Assembly: GCA_004293915.1 (NCBI GenBank)
Contig: RDZG01000084.1
Span: 1-58,573, forward strand
Length of the DNA stretch: 58,573 bases
Reading direction: 5' to 3'
Origin: Bacteroidota bacterium
GTDB lineage: Bacteria; Bacteroidota; Bacteroidia; Cytophagales; UBA9547
Shown here: piece after piece, positions 1 through 7,409 of the stretch
How positions within the stretch are numbered: the stretch's first letter is position 1
Layout: each line of letters begins with the position of its first letter
The notes under the pieces: model-generated
Database searches by the model: none
What the model was told of the DNA's origin: nothing
What the model saw: only the letters and a program-made list of their open reading frames with translations
Program-made: the position numbers and the translations under genes

Positions 1-32
1 ATTCAAAGATTATAAAAGTATAATTCGTGTGT

Positions 33-503
33 ATGAAATTAAATAAACAAAATTATATGGTTTTTATCAAGATATGGATGTTGCATTTTCTGCTTTATTC
101 ATATACATTTTTCTATTCATACAAATCACTTTTTGAATCAGAAAATATTTTTAATAGATTAGAAGTTTCTCAAATATTGTTTGCCCCAATTATTGGTTAT
201 ACTTTTGGAATGACAGATTACTTTTTATGTTTTCCTCTAATTCTGATATTTACAATGTTTTTAATTTTGGAATCAACCAAGATTAAAATGAGAATAGCTT
301 ACATAATTTCTGTTTTTATTCCTACTGCACTATTATCGTGTTATCATATTTTAGTTGGGTCAGATGTGATTTGGCCTTCTAACAATGTTAAAAATAGTTA
401 TTGTATAATTTTATTAAAATTTGTAAGTATGTTCTTTGTTTTTTTTATTAATTGGCTTGTGTTTAGGAAGTCATATGCAAAAATTTCAGGAAATGGCAGA
501 TAA
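33..503 (+). CDS. small integral membrane protein, unknown
   Basis: A protein of 156 residues made almost entirely of hydrophobic helices: about four membrane segments (near residues 8-28, 48-78, 88-108 and 123-142) separated by short polar loops. I do not recognise the family. The ATG at 33 is preferred over the GTG two codons upstream because ATG is by far the usual start here. The last codons overlap a second small reading frame (475-600), so the two may be translated together. The gene lies at the window edge, in a region rich in hairpins and tiny ORFs, which suggests accessory DNA. Function unknown; a peptide-export or immunity role would be speculation based only on the adjacent peptide-sized ORF. 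Confidence 0.55.
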   Translation: MKLNKQNYMVFIKIWMLHFLLYSYTFFYSYKSLFESENIFNRLEVSQILFAPIIGYTFGMTDYFLCFPLILIFTMFLILESTKIKMRIAYIISVFIPTALLSCYHILVGSDVIWPSNNVKNSYCIILLKFVSMFFVFFINWLVFRKSYAKISGNGR

Positions 504-600
504 AGACCCGAAAGGCACTCATGGAGCAGGGGCATGTTTATTTTCTGATGTAACACCAGCATTTGACGATTTTAATCCCCCAGCTAGTGCAAGTGAATAA
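475..600 (+). CDS. possible 41-residue peptide gene overlapping the membrane-protein gene
   Basis: ATG at 475 opens a 41-codon frame ending TAA at 600, overlapping the end of the upstream membrane-protein gene by 29 bases in another frame. A second ATG at codon 7 gives a 35-residue form. The product is hydrophilic, rich in Asp, Pro, Gly, Ala and Ser with one Cys (near residue 21, in the sequence GAGACLFSD), and has no signal peptide. The composition looks like protein rather than random AT-rich sequence, which would give Lys/Ile/Asn/Phe. It could be a small peptide made with the membrane protein, or the truncated end of a lost gene. Family unknown; low certainty. Confidence 0.35.
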   Translation: MQKFQEMADKDPKGTHGAGACLFSDVTPAFDDFNPPASASE

Positions 601-615
601 AAAATAAAAAGCTAG

Positions 616-693
616 CGCACGTCTGTGACGTGTGTTTCAAATGAATCTATCTATCTGTAGTCTTGTGTGAAGGAAAAGAGGGCAGGAGACTAC
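616..693. repeat. two short hairpins in the 601-834 gene-free stretch
   Basis: Positions 618-623 (CACGTC) and 627-632 (GACGTG) form a perfect 6-bp stem with a TGT loop, extended to 8 pairs by a wobble and a C-G pair (616-634). A second pair, GTAGTCT at 657-663 and AGACTAC at 687-693, closes a 23-base purine-rich loop. Neither is followed by a T-run, so they are not ordinary terminators. They may be parts of a dispersed palindromic repeat or a structured RNA; copy number elsewhere in the genome cannot be judged here. I see no convincing gene between 601 and 834. Confidence 0.35.
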
Positions 694-834
694 GGATGGT
701 AAATGAAAATAAGTCTCTGACTTATAAAATTCAATGTGTTAAGCCCAATTGCTTAGCGCATTTTAGTTTAAAATTAACAATACCTAAAAAAAGTTGCCTG
801 CTAGACATCAACCTATATCATAAATATCCATCGC

Positions 835-957
835 ATGAAAAACTTTATCTTAAAAAACACAACAGCTGTGCTTGTATTGGCATATATATTAGTTTGCAAA
901 CATAATATTCATGCCCAAGGCGCATCCAACGCCTATGTGGCACACAGAACACAATAA
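835..957 (+). CDS. tiny secreted peptide or truncated secreted protein (40 aa)
   Basis: ATG at 835 opens 40 codons ending TAA at 955-957. The N-terminus is a convincing signal peptide: Lys-rich start, a hydrophobic core near residues 11-21 and a cleavage-like His-Ala-Gln at 26-28. Only about 12 residues follow. The 3' end runs into the left arm of a perfect 16-bp hairpin (936-976), and its stop codon sits in the loop. The most likely reading is a secreted-protein gene whose body was lost or interrupted at the hairpin; a true secreted micro-peptide is also possible. No family recognised. Confidence 0.3.
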   Translation: MKNFILKNTTAVLVLAYILVCKHNIHAQGASNAYVAHRTQ

Positions 958-976
958 TAATGTTCTGTGTGCCACA
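936..976. repeat. perfect 16-bp inverted repeat, 9-base loop
   Basis: Left arm 936-951 (TGTGGCACACAGAACA) is the exact reverse complement of 961-976, with the loop 952-960 holding two TAA triplets. There is no T-run after it, so it is not a classical terminator. It coincides with the end of the tiny signal-peptide ORF. It could be a mobile-element end, a dispersed palindromic repeat, or an mRNA 3' stem. Confidence 0.6.
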
Positions 977-1003
977 GACCATGGTGCAGAACCTATGATA
1001 AGG

Positions 1004-1026
1004 CTTCAGAATTATAAATTCCGAAG
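1004..1026. repeat. imperfect 10-bp hairpin
   Basis: CTTCAGAATT (1004-1013) pairs with AATTCCGAAG (1017-1026) with one mismatch and a three-base loop. It follows the stronger hairpin at 936-976 within the same gene-free stretch. No T-run follows directly. The rest of 977-1113 shows no gene that I can support. Confidence 0.3.
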
Positions 1027-1113
1027 AGCGGAGCAGATAGACAAAATATTTTTTCAACTACATTTTATTCTAATTCGTATATTCGATAAAATTATTTTTT
1101 AATACTATAATAT

Positions 1114-3432
1114 ATGTCATTCAAAAATATTTACAAATCCTGTTTGATTTTTTTGTCAATTAATTGCTTTTCGCAGTCTAACGACATTGCTGTAATTCCA
1201 TATCCAAACGAAGTATTGAAACTTGATGGTGCTTTTTCGATTACTCCATTTACAAAAATTATCATTCAACAACGCAAAAATAAAAGTGCAGATGAACTAA
1301 AATGGGTAGCACAATATCTTGATAATCATCTATTTGGCTCAGATACAAATACAAAAAAATACAATACGATACAATCAAAAATGATGCGTCCGCAACGGAT
1401 TGTATTGTCTGTAAAAAATTATTTTAAAGAAATTGGCACAGAAGGCTACAAATTGAGTGTTTTTCCAGATGTGATTATTGTGAGTGGAAACACTCCTCAA
1501 GGTGTTTTTTATGGTGTTCAAACGCTTTTGCAATTGGCAAAACCAATAAAAATTGCTGGTGTCGAATTTTATTATCAAGTAGAAGGTGTTGCCATTACAG
1601 ATTTCCCAAAATTTGGATGGCGTGGCATGCATTTAGATGTTTCGAGGCACTTTTTTGATGTCGATTTTATTAAAAAATATATTGATTTGCTGGCTTTGCA
1701 TAAAATGAATACATTTCATTGGCATTTGGTTGATGATCAAGGTTGGCGAATTGAAATAAAAAAATACCCAAAATTGACTTCGATTGGTGCTTGGCGAAAA
1801 GACGAAACACACCTGGATTGGTATGCAGATTCGAGCTATTCATCTCAAAAAAATACAAAAAAATATGGTGGATTTTATTCACAAGAAGACATTGAAGAAA
1901 TTGTAGATTATGCCAATAAACGTTTTATAAAAATTGTACCAGAAATCGAAATGCCTGGACATGTTCAATCTGCATTGGCAGCCTATCCACAATATGCATG
2001 TTCAGGAAAAAGAACACTAGTAGCTCCACGAGGAATAGCAAATTTTTCGGAGCCATTTTGCCCAACAGATTCTACTTTTCGCTTTTTAGAAGATATTTTG
2101 ACCGAAGTTTTTAAACTTTTTCCATCAGAATATATTCATATTGGTGGCGATGAAGTAAACACAACACCTTGGAAATCAAGCAAATTTGTAAAAGATTTGA
2201 TGTTACAAAAAGGTCTAACAAGTTATAATGAGATGCAAGGATATTTTATGAAACGCATCGAACGTATTTTGACAATAAATGGCAAAAAACTAATCGGTTG
2301 GGACGAGATTTTAGAAAATGGTTTGCCTAGTACATCTGCCATTATGTGCTGGCGAGACGAAAAAATTGGTGCCCAAGCCCTAAAAGAAAATCATCCTGTT
2401 GTGATGTCGCCAAATTCACATTTGTATTTTGATGCGTTAAATGAAGAAGATAATAAATATCCAAATTTATCTGTTACAAGTTTAGAAAAAGTTTATAACT
2501 ATAATCCAATTCCTGTGGGAATAAGTTTTGAAGAATCGCAACGCATCTTAGGTGTACAAGCCAATTTATGGACCGAATACATGCAAACACCAGAACGAGT
2601 AGAGCAAATGGCAATTCCTCGAATTTGTGCGTTGAGCGAAGTGGCTTGGATGAACCCACAAAAAAAAGACTTTAAGCGGTTTACAGACAATTTGACATTT
2701 TTTTTAAAACGCCTAAATAAACTAGAATATACTGTATTTATTACCAAACCAAAACTTGAAAAACCTAGCACTATTTTTATAGATAAAATGGAAATAAAAT
2801 TTAAAACACAACCAAATTCGAGCACAAAAATTCTATATACACTCAATAATGACGACCCAATCGAAAAAGGAAAAAAATATGAAAACCCAATAGAAATTGA
2901 TAAAAACACGATTTTAAAAGCAGTTTCAGTTTCTGATTTTGGAAATAGTGAAATTTTGGAAGTGAATTTTATAAAACAAGATTATAAATCCGAAACAAAA
3001 ATAGTGCTTACAAACACTGGAATAAATTACACCTATTTTGAGGGAAATTTTACTAAACTTCAACAGCTTGACACAGCAAAAAGTATGGCAAAACGAACTA
3101 TCTCTCAAATTAAAATTCCATCGTATGTTCCCAAAGATTATTGGGCAGCCATTTTTGATGGTTATATTTTTATTCCAGAAGATGATGTTTATACTTTTTA
3201 TCTTTCAGCTGATGATGGCGTAAGTTTATACATTGATAATGAGAAACTTATCGAACACGATGGCATACACGGAGCAGTCGAAAAACAAAATGCAATGGCA
3301 TTAAAAAAGGGATTTCATAAAATAAAATGTAGCTATTTTGAAAACAGCGGTGGCGAAAGTTTATCGCTTTTTTGGGAATCAAATAAAATGCAAAAACAGG
3401 CTATTTTGGCTGAATCATTTTTTAGAGAATGA
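1114..3432 (+). CDS. secreted beta-N-acetylhexosaminidase (GH20) with C-terminal PA14 domain
   Basis: Family 20 exo-hexosaminidase that removes terminal GlcNAc/GalNAc from chitin fragments or glycoproteins by substrate-assisted catalysis. Residues 1-21 form a signal peptide. A GH20 N-terminal domain (about 25-160) precedes the TIM barrel (about 165-510), recognised by HLDVSRHFF, FHWHLVDDQGW, EIEMPGH and the catalytic Asp346-Glu347 pair in HIGGDEV. After the barrel come a chitobiase-type C-terminal repeat (about 555-625) and a PA14 carbohydrate-binding domain (about 635-770, with FYLSADDGVSLYIDN). At 772 residues it matches multi-domain Bacteroidota homologues. Secreted to the periplasm or cell surface; there is no lipobox. 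It stands alone, with no polysaccharide-utilisation susC/susD pair beside it. Family assignment is firm; the exact substrate is inferred. Confidence 0.93.
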   Translation: MSFKNIYKSCLIFLSINCFSQSNDIAVIPYPNEVLKLDGAFSITPFTKIIIQQRKNKSADELKWVAQYLDNHLFGSDTNTKKYNTIQSKMMRPQRIVLSVKNYFKEIGTEGYKLSVFPDVIIVSGNTPQGVFYGVQTLLQLAKPIKIAGVEFYYQVEGVAITDFPKFGWRGMHLDVSRHFFDVDFIKKYIDLLALHKMNTFHWHLVDDQGWRIEIKKYPKLTSIGAWRKDETHLDWYADSSYSSQKNTKKYGGFYSQEDIEEIVDYANKRFIKIVPEIEMPGHVQSALAAYPQYACSGKRTLVAPRGIANFSEPFCPTDSTFRFLEDILTEVFKLFPSEYIHIGGDEVNTTPWKSSKFVKDLMLQKGLTSYNEMQGYFMKRIERILTINGKKLIGWDEILENGLPSTSAIMCWRDEKIGAQALKENHPVVMSPNSHLYFDALNEEDNKYPNLSVTSLEKVYNYNPIPVGISFEESQRILGVQANLWTEYMQTPERVEQMAIPRICALSEVAWMNPQKKDFKRFTDNLTFFLKRLNKLEYTVFITKPKLEKPSTIFIDKMEIKFKTQPNSSTKILYTLNNDDPIEKGKKYENPIEIDKNTILKAVSVSDFGNSEILEVNFIKQDYKSETKIVLTNTGINYTYFEGNFTKLQQLDTAKSMAKRTISQIKIPSYVPKDYWAAIFDGYIFIPEDDVYTFYLSADDGVSLYIDNEKLIEHDGIHGAVEKQNAMALKKGFHKIKCSYFENSGGESLSLFWESNKMQKQAILAESFFRE

Positions 3433-3543
3433 AGTAATTTTATTATTTTAGAAACACTAATATGTTGCAAAGAAATCTTTTTATCCATATATTGAATCAA
3501 TAAATAATTATTTAAAATTCAATTTTATAAAAAATGAATTGTA

Positions 3544-3551
3544 TAAATTTG
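3544..3551 (+). promoter_or_regulatory. -7 promoter element for the DUF4160 gene
   Basis: TAAATTTG matches the Bacteroidota -7 consensus TAnnTTTG. A start point a few bases downstream would leave a leader of about 10 bases before the ATG at 3568. No clear -33 TTG is seen at the right distance. Confidence 0.4.
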
Positions 3552-3567
3552 TGTGTAAATTAAACTA

Positions 3568-3840
3568 ATGCCAAAAATCATTCTGTTTAAAAACCTAATA
3601 TTTTATTTGGTAAGCTTTGATTTATCAGAAAGATTACATTTGCATGTTTTCAGTAAAAATACCACGCGTGGAGGTTCGGCAAAAATATGGATTGATACAC
3701 TTGAAGTATTTGACAGAGGATCACTATCAGAAAAAGAAATCAATACGGCAATAGATTTAATAAAAAACAATAAAACAAAAATTTCTAAATTGATTGAAGA
3801 CTTTAGAAATGGAAAAAAAATTAATCCATTAAAATTATAA
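3568..3840 (+). CDS. DUF4160 family protein
   Basis: A 90-residue protein with the DUF4160 layout: an N-terminal strand region, the central RLHLHVF segment, a strand pair (GGSAKIWIDTLEVF) and a C-terminal helical region starting SEKEINTAIDLIKNN. DUF4160 genes are typically found directly before a DUF2442 gene, as here (5-base gap), and the pair is often discussed as a toxin-antitoxin-like module, though I know of no firmly proven mechanism. The histidines and the NTTRGGSAKIW stretch are the conserved features. Small soluble protein, no signal peptide. The family call is confident; the function is open. Confidence 0.8.
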   Translation: MPKIILFKNLIFYLVSFDLSERLHLHVFSKNTTRGGSAKIWIDTLEVFDRGSLSEKEINTAIDLIKNNKTKISKLIEDFRNGKKINPLKL

Positions 3841-3845
3841 AACGT

Positions 3846-4100
3846 ATGCGTTCTGGAATTATTGGTATAAACCCTAAAATAACTAATGCGAAAATTATTG
3901 GTACAAAACTATTTGTAAAATTTTTGGATGGAAGAGAATTGTATGTTCCCAAAAAAACATTTTCGTTCTTGAAAGGTAAAATTGGCAAATTATTTATTAG
4001 TGATTCAAATACACTCATTTTTGAAAATAAAAACGAAGTAATACACGTATCAGAACTTTTAGGCAGATATGAAGATTATAGATATGATATTGGTCAATAA
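3846..4100 (+). CDS. DUF2442 family protein
   Basis: An 84-residue protein with the DUF2442 pattern: a strand-rich N-terminus (KIIGTKLFVKFLDGRELYVP) in which a short 'D-G-R-x-(L/I)-x-V-P' core is typical of the family. It starts five bases after the DUF4160 stop, so both are on one transcript. DUF2442 is thought to be the partner, possibly the antitoxin or DNA-binding half, of the DUF4160 gene. The C-terminus (VIHVSELLGRYEDY) is longer than in minimal members. No helix-turn-helix is evident. Function inferred from pairing only. Confidence 0.75.
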   Translation: MRSGIIGINPKITNAKIIGTKLFVKFLDGRELYVPKKTFSFLKGKIGKLFISDSNTLIFENKNEVIHVSELLGRYEDYRYDIGQ

Positions 4101-4163
4101 AATTATTTTGAAAATAGTTTTAAAATCAAATTAGGGTATTTTAAGTAGAATAATTCAGGTTTG

Positions 4164-5483
4164 TTAAACTATTCCATGCATCATTTTTATAATTTTTTTA
4201 GAAAATAATCCTAAAACCAAAGCGGCTAAAAGTGCCATCAAACAGGTAAACAAAAAGAAAACCGACATCGAATAGGTTTTTGAAATATTTTCTATCAAAC
4301 CTCCTAATGCTCCGCTAATATAATTTCCAATGGCTGTGGCAAAAAACCAAATACCAAACATCACGCTCATTAGCCGTTGTGGGGCAAGTTTATTAACTGT
4401 TGATAGCCCAACGGGTGAGATACACAACTCAGCAATGGTTTGTAACAAAATAGATGTGATTAAAAAAAACATACTAACATGAGCTGAAGTATCTGATTTT
4501 GAGATAGATAAACTAGCTACTACCATTACCAAAAATCCTAAACTCAAAATCACTAATGCCATTACAAACTTATGTACATTCGATATGTTTTTACCCAAAT
4601 TGGCTCTCCAAACCCAAATATTTGAAATGATAGGCGCTAAAACAATGACAAAAAGTGGGTTTAACGATTGAAACCAAGAAGCAGGAACCGTGAAATCAAA
4701 ATAGGAAATATATCTTTCGGTATAATTTAATGCAAAAATACTCATCGAAGAGCCAGCTTGTTCAAATGCCATCCAAAATACTATACAAAATACTGCCAAA
4801 ATAAGCAATACAGAAATTCTGTCTTTTTCAACAATAGTAAGTGCTTGATTTTGAGACTTCTGAGCATTTTCAACAAGTAAGAATTTCCGAGTACCAATAT
4901 CGCCAAGCATGTGTCTACCAAAATAAAATATCAATAATCCTAAAACCATAAAAACGCCAGCCGCTCCAAAACCATAGTCCCAACCAATTTTTTCGCCTAA
5001 ATAGCCACAAAGTAAAGTTCCAAAAAACGCACCTATATTTATGCCCATATAAAAAATAGTATAGGCAGAATCTTTTAAAGGACTATCATCTTTATATAAT
5101 TGTCCTACCATAGAAGAAATGTTTGGTTTAAAAAAACCATTTCCTAAAATGAGCAAACCTAATCCTAAATAAAAAAATCCGATACCATTTAATGCCAAAG
5201 AACCATGTCCGAGAGCCATTAACGCAGCCCCAATTAAAACTCCATATTGATTTCCAAGAAATTTATCGGCAAGATAGCCACCCAAAAGTGGAGTGATATA
5301 GGCAAAACCAGTATAAAAACCATATAATTGTCCCGCTTCTTCGGCAGTCCATCCAAAGCCACCATCGCTAACTTTTGTAACTAAAAAAATCGTGAGCAAT
5401 GCACGCATGCCGTAATAACTGAAACGTTCCCACATTTCGGTAAAAAAAAGCAGGTATAATGCAGGTGGATGGTTTTTGAACAT
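4164..5483 (-). CDS. proton-dependent oligopeptide transporter (POT/PTR family)
   Basis: Inner-membrane MFS symporter that takes up di- and tripeptides with protons. The first helix carries the family's ExxERFxYYG motif (residues 16-25), which takes part in proton coupling, and helix 4/5 regions such as NIGAFFGTLLCGYLGE and KPNISSMVGQLY are typical of PTR2 proteins. At 439 residues it is somewhat short for a bacterial POT protein (usually nearer 460-500), but hydrophobic segments run to the end and no break is visible. It is convergent with the DUF2442 gene and divergent from surE. Together with the M1 and M17 peptidases in this window it fits peptide scavenging. Whether it prefers di- or tripeptides cannot be told. 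Confidence 0.92.
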   Translation of the reverse strand: MFKNHPPALYLLFFTEMWERFSYYGMRALLTIFLVTKVSDGGFGWTAEEAGQLYGFYTGFAYITPLLGGYLADKFLGNQYGVLIGAALMALGHGSLALNGIGFFYLGLGLLILGNGFFKPNISSMVGQLYKDDSPLKDSAYTIFYMGINIGAFFGTLLCGYLGEKIGWDYGFGAAGVFMVLGLLIFYFGRHMLGDIGTRKFLLVENAQKSQNQALTIVEKDRISVLLILAVFCIVFWMAFEQAGSSMSIFALNYTERYISYFDFTVPASWFQSLNPLFVIVLAPIISNIWVWRANLGKNISNVHKFVMALVILSLGFLVMVVASLSISKSDTSAHVSMFFLITSILLQTIAELCISPVGLSTVNKLAPQRLMSVMFGIWFFATAIGNYISGALGGLIENISKTYSMSVFFLFTCLMALLAALVLGLFSKKIIKMMHGIV

Positions 5484-5496
5484 AGGTGAATAATTT

Positions 5497-5530
5497 TTTG
5501 CTATTCGTTTACAATATTAACCTATTTTTG
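5497..5530 (+). promoter_or_regulatory. promoter of surE
   Basis: TTTG at 5497-5500, a 22-base spacer and TATTTTTG at 5523-5530 match the Bacteroidota -33/-7 pattern (TTG, 17-23 bases, TAnnTTTG). The start point would lie near 5536, leaving a leader of about 13 bases. It lies between divergent genes. Confidence 0.5.
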
Positions 5531-5548
5531 TAAAAAAAATATTAAATT

Positions 5549-6328
5549 ATGCTTACAAAAAAGCCACTTATTTTAGTTACAAACGATGATAGTATTTATG
5601 CAAAAGGGATAAAAGAGCTAATTGAAGTTGCCAAAACAATTGGCGAAGTAGTGGTTGTTGCTCCTGATAGCCACCAATCGGGCAAAGCACATTCGATTAC
5701 GATTTTTGAACCTTTGCGTATGTATAAAAAAAATAATTTATTTGGCGATATTGAAGCTTATGAATGCTCGGGTACACCGGTTGATTGTGTTAAAATTGCT
5801 AAAAAAGTAGCATTGAAAGATAGAAAAATTGATATAGTAGTAAGTGGTATAAATCATGGAAGTAATTCTTCAATAAGTGTGATTTATTCTGGTACTATGT
5901 CGGCAGCCATTGAGGGAGCCATCGAAGGTTTGCCCTCTATCGGTTTTTCGCTTTGCGATTACGACCATGAGGCAGATTTTTCGCATATTCGAGCATATAT
6001 TAAACAAATTATAGAACAAGCACTTTCAAAAGATTTCCCAAAAGGAGTGGCACTAAATGTTAATTTTCCAGGAATAAATTCAGGGGAAATAAAAGGAATA
6101 AAAATTTGCAGGCAAGCAAATGCAAAATGGGACGAAGATTATGAAAAACGCACCGATACAAACGGAAAAGATTATTATTGGACAAGTGGCATTTTACAAA
6201 ACAACGACCTAGGCGAAGATACAGACGAATGGGCTTTGAAAAACAATTATATTTCGATTGTGCCTTGCCGATTCGATCTAACAGCACATCACGAAATCGC
6301 AAAATTGAATACCGATTGGAAGTTTTAA
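5549..6328 (+). CDS. surE: 5'/3'-nucleotidase SurE
   Basis: Metal-dependent phosphatase that removes phosphate from 5'- and 3'-nucleoside monophosphates and short polyphosphate; a stationary-phase survival protein in the cytoplasm. The metal ligands expected for the family are present: Asp13-Asp14 (TNDDS), Ser44 (in QSGKAHS) and Asn102 (in SGINHG). Family signatures YSGTMSAAIEGA and the C-terminal YISIVPCRFDLTAH are also clear. At 259 residues it is full length. The usual glycine after the Asp-Asp pair is replaced by serine, a mild oddity that does not touch a metal ligand. It has its own promoter and no operon partner. Assignment firm. Confidence 0.95.
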   Translation: MLTKKPLILVTNDDSIYAKGIKELIEVAKTIGEVVVVAPDSHQSGKAHSITIFEPLRMYKKNNLFGDIEAYECSGTPVDCVKIAKKVALKDRKIDIVVSGINHGSNSSISVIYSGTMSAAIEGAIEGLPSIGFSLCDYDHEADFSHIRAYIKQIIEQALSKDFPKGVALNVNFPGINSGEIKGIKICRQANAKWDEDYEKRTDTNGKDYYWTSGILQNNDLGEDTDEWALKNNYISIVPCRFDLTAHHEIAKLNTDWKF

Positions 6329-6374
6329 TGTTTTAAAAACTTCTGTTTTTGGATAAAAAAATCTAAAATTTGAA

Positions 6375-6403
6375 TTGTTATATCAAAATTTTTGTTAAGT
6401 TTG
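6375..6403 (+). promoter_or_regulatory. promoter of the 6425-7405 cassette
   Basis: TTG at 6375-6377, 18 bases, then TAAGTTTG at 6396-6403. Transcription would begin near 6409, which places the upstream TTG at 6392 inside the promoter and supports the ATG at 6425 as the true start of the first gene. Confidence 0.5.
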
Positions 6404-6424
6404 TATTATACACATAGTTTTAAA

Positions 6425-6640
6425 ATGAATCTTAAAAACAGAGCTGCATCTATAAATAAAAGGAGATTAAAAAATAGAGATAATTATTTTGCAAATTTAG
6501 ATGCTAAAGAAAAGGAAAGAATTCTAGATCATCCTTTTATACGTGGTGTTTTTACGGAAGAGGCCAAGGAAAAACGCAATGCAAAGTTTATTAAAAATCT
6601 AGGTATGAGAATAGGGCAAATTATTAATGGTCATTCATGA
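6425..6640 (+). CDS. small basic protein, unknown (71 aa)
   Basis: A 71-residue, strongly charged protein (RRLKNRDNYF, DAKEKERILDH, EEAKEKRNAKF) that should be mostly helical and soluble. The ATG at 6425 is chosen because the promoter covers the in-frame TTG upstream. It ends nine bases before the start of the next gene, a membrane protein, so the two form a transcription unit. I do not recognise a family. The middle carries a conserved-looking DHPFIRGVFTEEA stretch. A possible partner or regulator of the membrane protein, by context only. Confidence 0.55.
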   Translation: MNLKNRAASINKRRLKNRDNYFANLDAKEKERILDHPFIRGVFTEEAKEKRNAKFIKNLGMRIGQIINGHS

Positions 6641-6649
6641 TTTAATTCA

Positions 6650-7405
6650 ATGGAAGTTAAGGCTTACAGTAATACTTATGATAAATTAGTTGAAAATGAT
6701 GACGATATTGTAGGAATGGTAGCTTATGCTATGTATAGAGCTGAAAAAAATAAATTAATAAAAAAATCAACTAATTCCAATTTAAGTTCAGAAGAAAAAG
6801 AAAAGTTAGATATAGAAATATCTAACTTTTCTACCCAAATTGATGCAAAAAAGCTAAAAAAATATAAGGATAATGCTGAAAAGGCATTAGAAGCTTCAAA
6901 GGAAGAAGAAATTAACGAAATAACTAGTGGTATTTTTAGTGCCATTTCTGAGTCCTACAAAAAAGAAAGTCGAACAACCCTCGTTGGTCTTTTTTTAACA
7001 ATTCTTGTTTTTATCATATTATTATCTGTGTATATATATAAACATGACTCTCTCTATACAAAAGATTTAAGTTTCGTAAATGGGTATGAAATTCTATTTT
7101 ATCTTTTTGAGCGATTTTCTACAAAAGTATTTATTGTTGGTGGGCTTGTTTCACTCATCGTTTATCTTGTGAAGCTATTCACACATGCCTATTCTAATCA
7201 CCAAGATATACATAACATTTTAGCAAACAGGATATACTTGGAAAATTCAGGCTTGTTTGATAATGATTTAGAAAAATTCCAAGATTTTACATTGATAAAA
7301 ATTCAAAACGATTCCTTAAAATCTCAAAAATTACATAAAGGATTTCTCTCAATAAAGACATTAGGAAAAATTAAGTCTTTATTAATTTCAGACGAAAAGA
7401 AGTAG
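6650..7405 (+). CDS. unknown membrane protein with cytoplasmic helical N-domain and two C-terminal TM helices
   Basis: A 251-residue protein in three parts: an N-terminal domain (1-35) with the pattern YDKLVENDDDIVGMVAYAMY, a charged helical/coiled-coil region (36-100), and a membrane domain with helices near 106-126 and 155-177 followed by a cytoplasmic tail. From memory, the N-terminal pattern recurs in a broad family of hypothetical proteins in accessory DNA of many phyla, but I cannot name it. It is co-transcribed with the small basic protein before it. The architecture (soluble sensor-like part plus two helices) would suit a membrane-acting effector or a signalling protein; that is inference without direct support. 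Confidence 0.6.
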   Translation: MEVKAYSNTYDKLVENDDDIVGMVAYAMYRAEKNKLIKKSTNSNLSSEEKEKLDIEISNFSTQIDAKKLKKYKDNAEKALEASKEEEINEITSGIFSAISESYKKESRTTLVGLFLTILVFIILLSVYIYKHDSLYTKDLSFVNGYEILFYLFERFSTKVFIVGGLVSLIVYLVKLFTHAYSNHQDIHNILANRIYLENSGLFDNDLEKFQDFTLIKIQNDSLKSQKLHKGFLSIKTLGKIKSLLISDEKK

Positions 7406-7409
7406 TGGT

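Noticed and set aside
663-905. 80-codon plus-strand frame in the left-edge gap
   Set aside because: It has a TTG/GTG-type start, a composition like translated noncoding AT-rich DNA with hairpins, and overlaps a better signal-peptide ORF in another frame.
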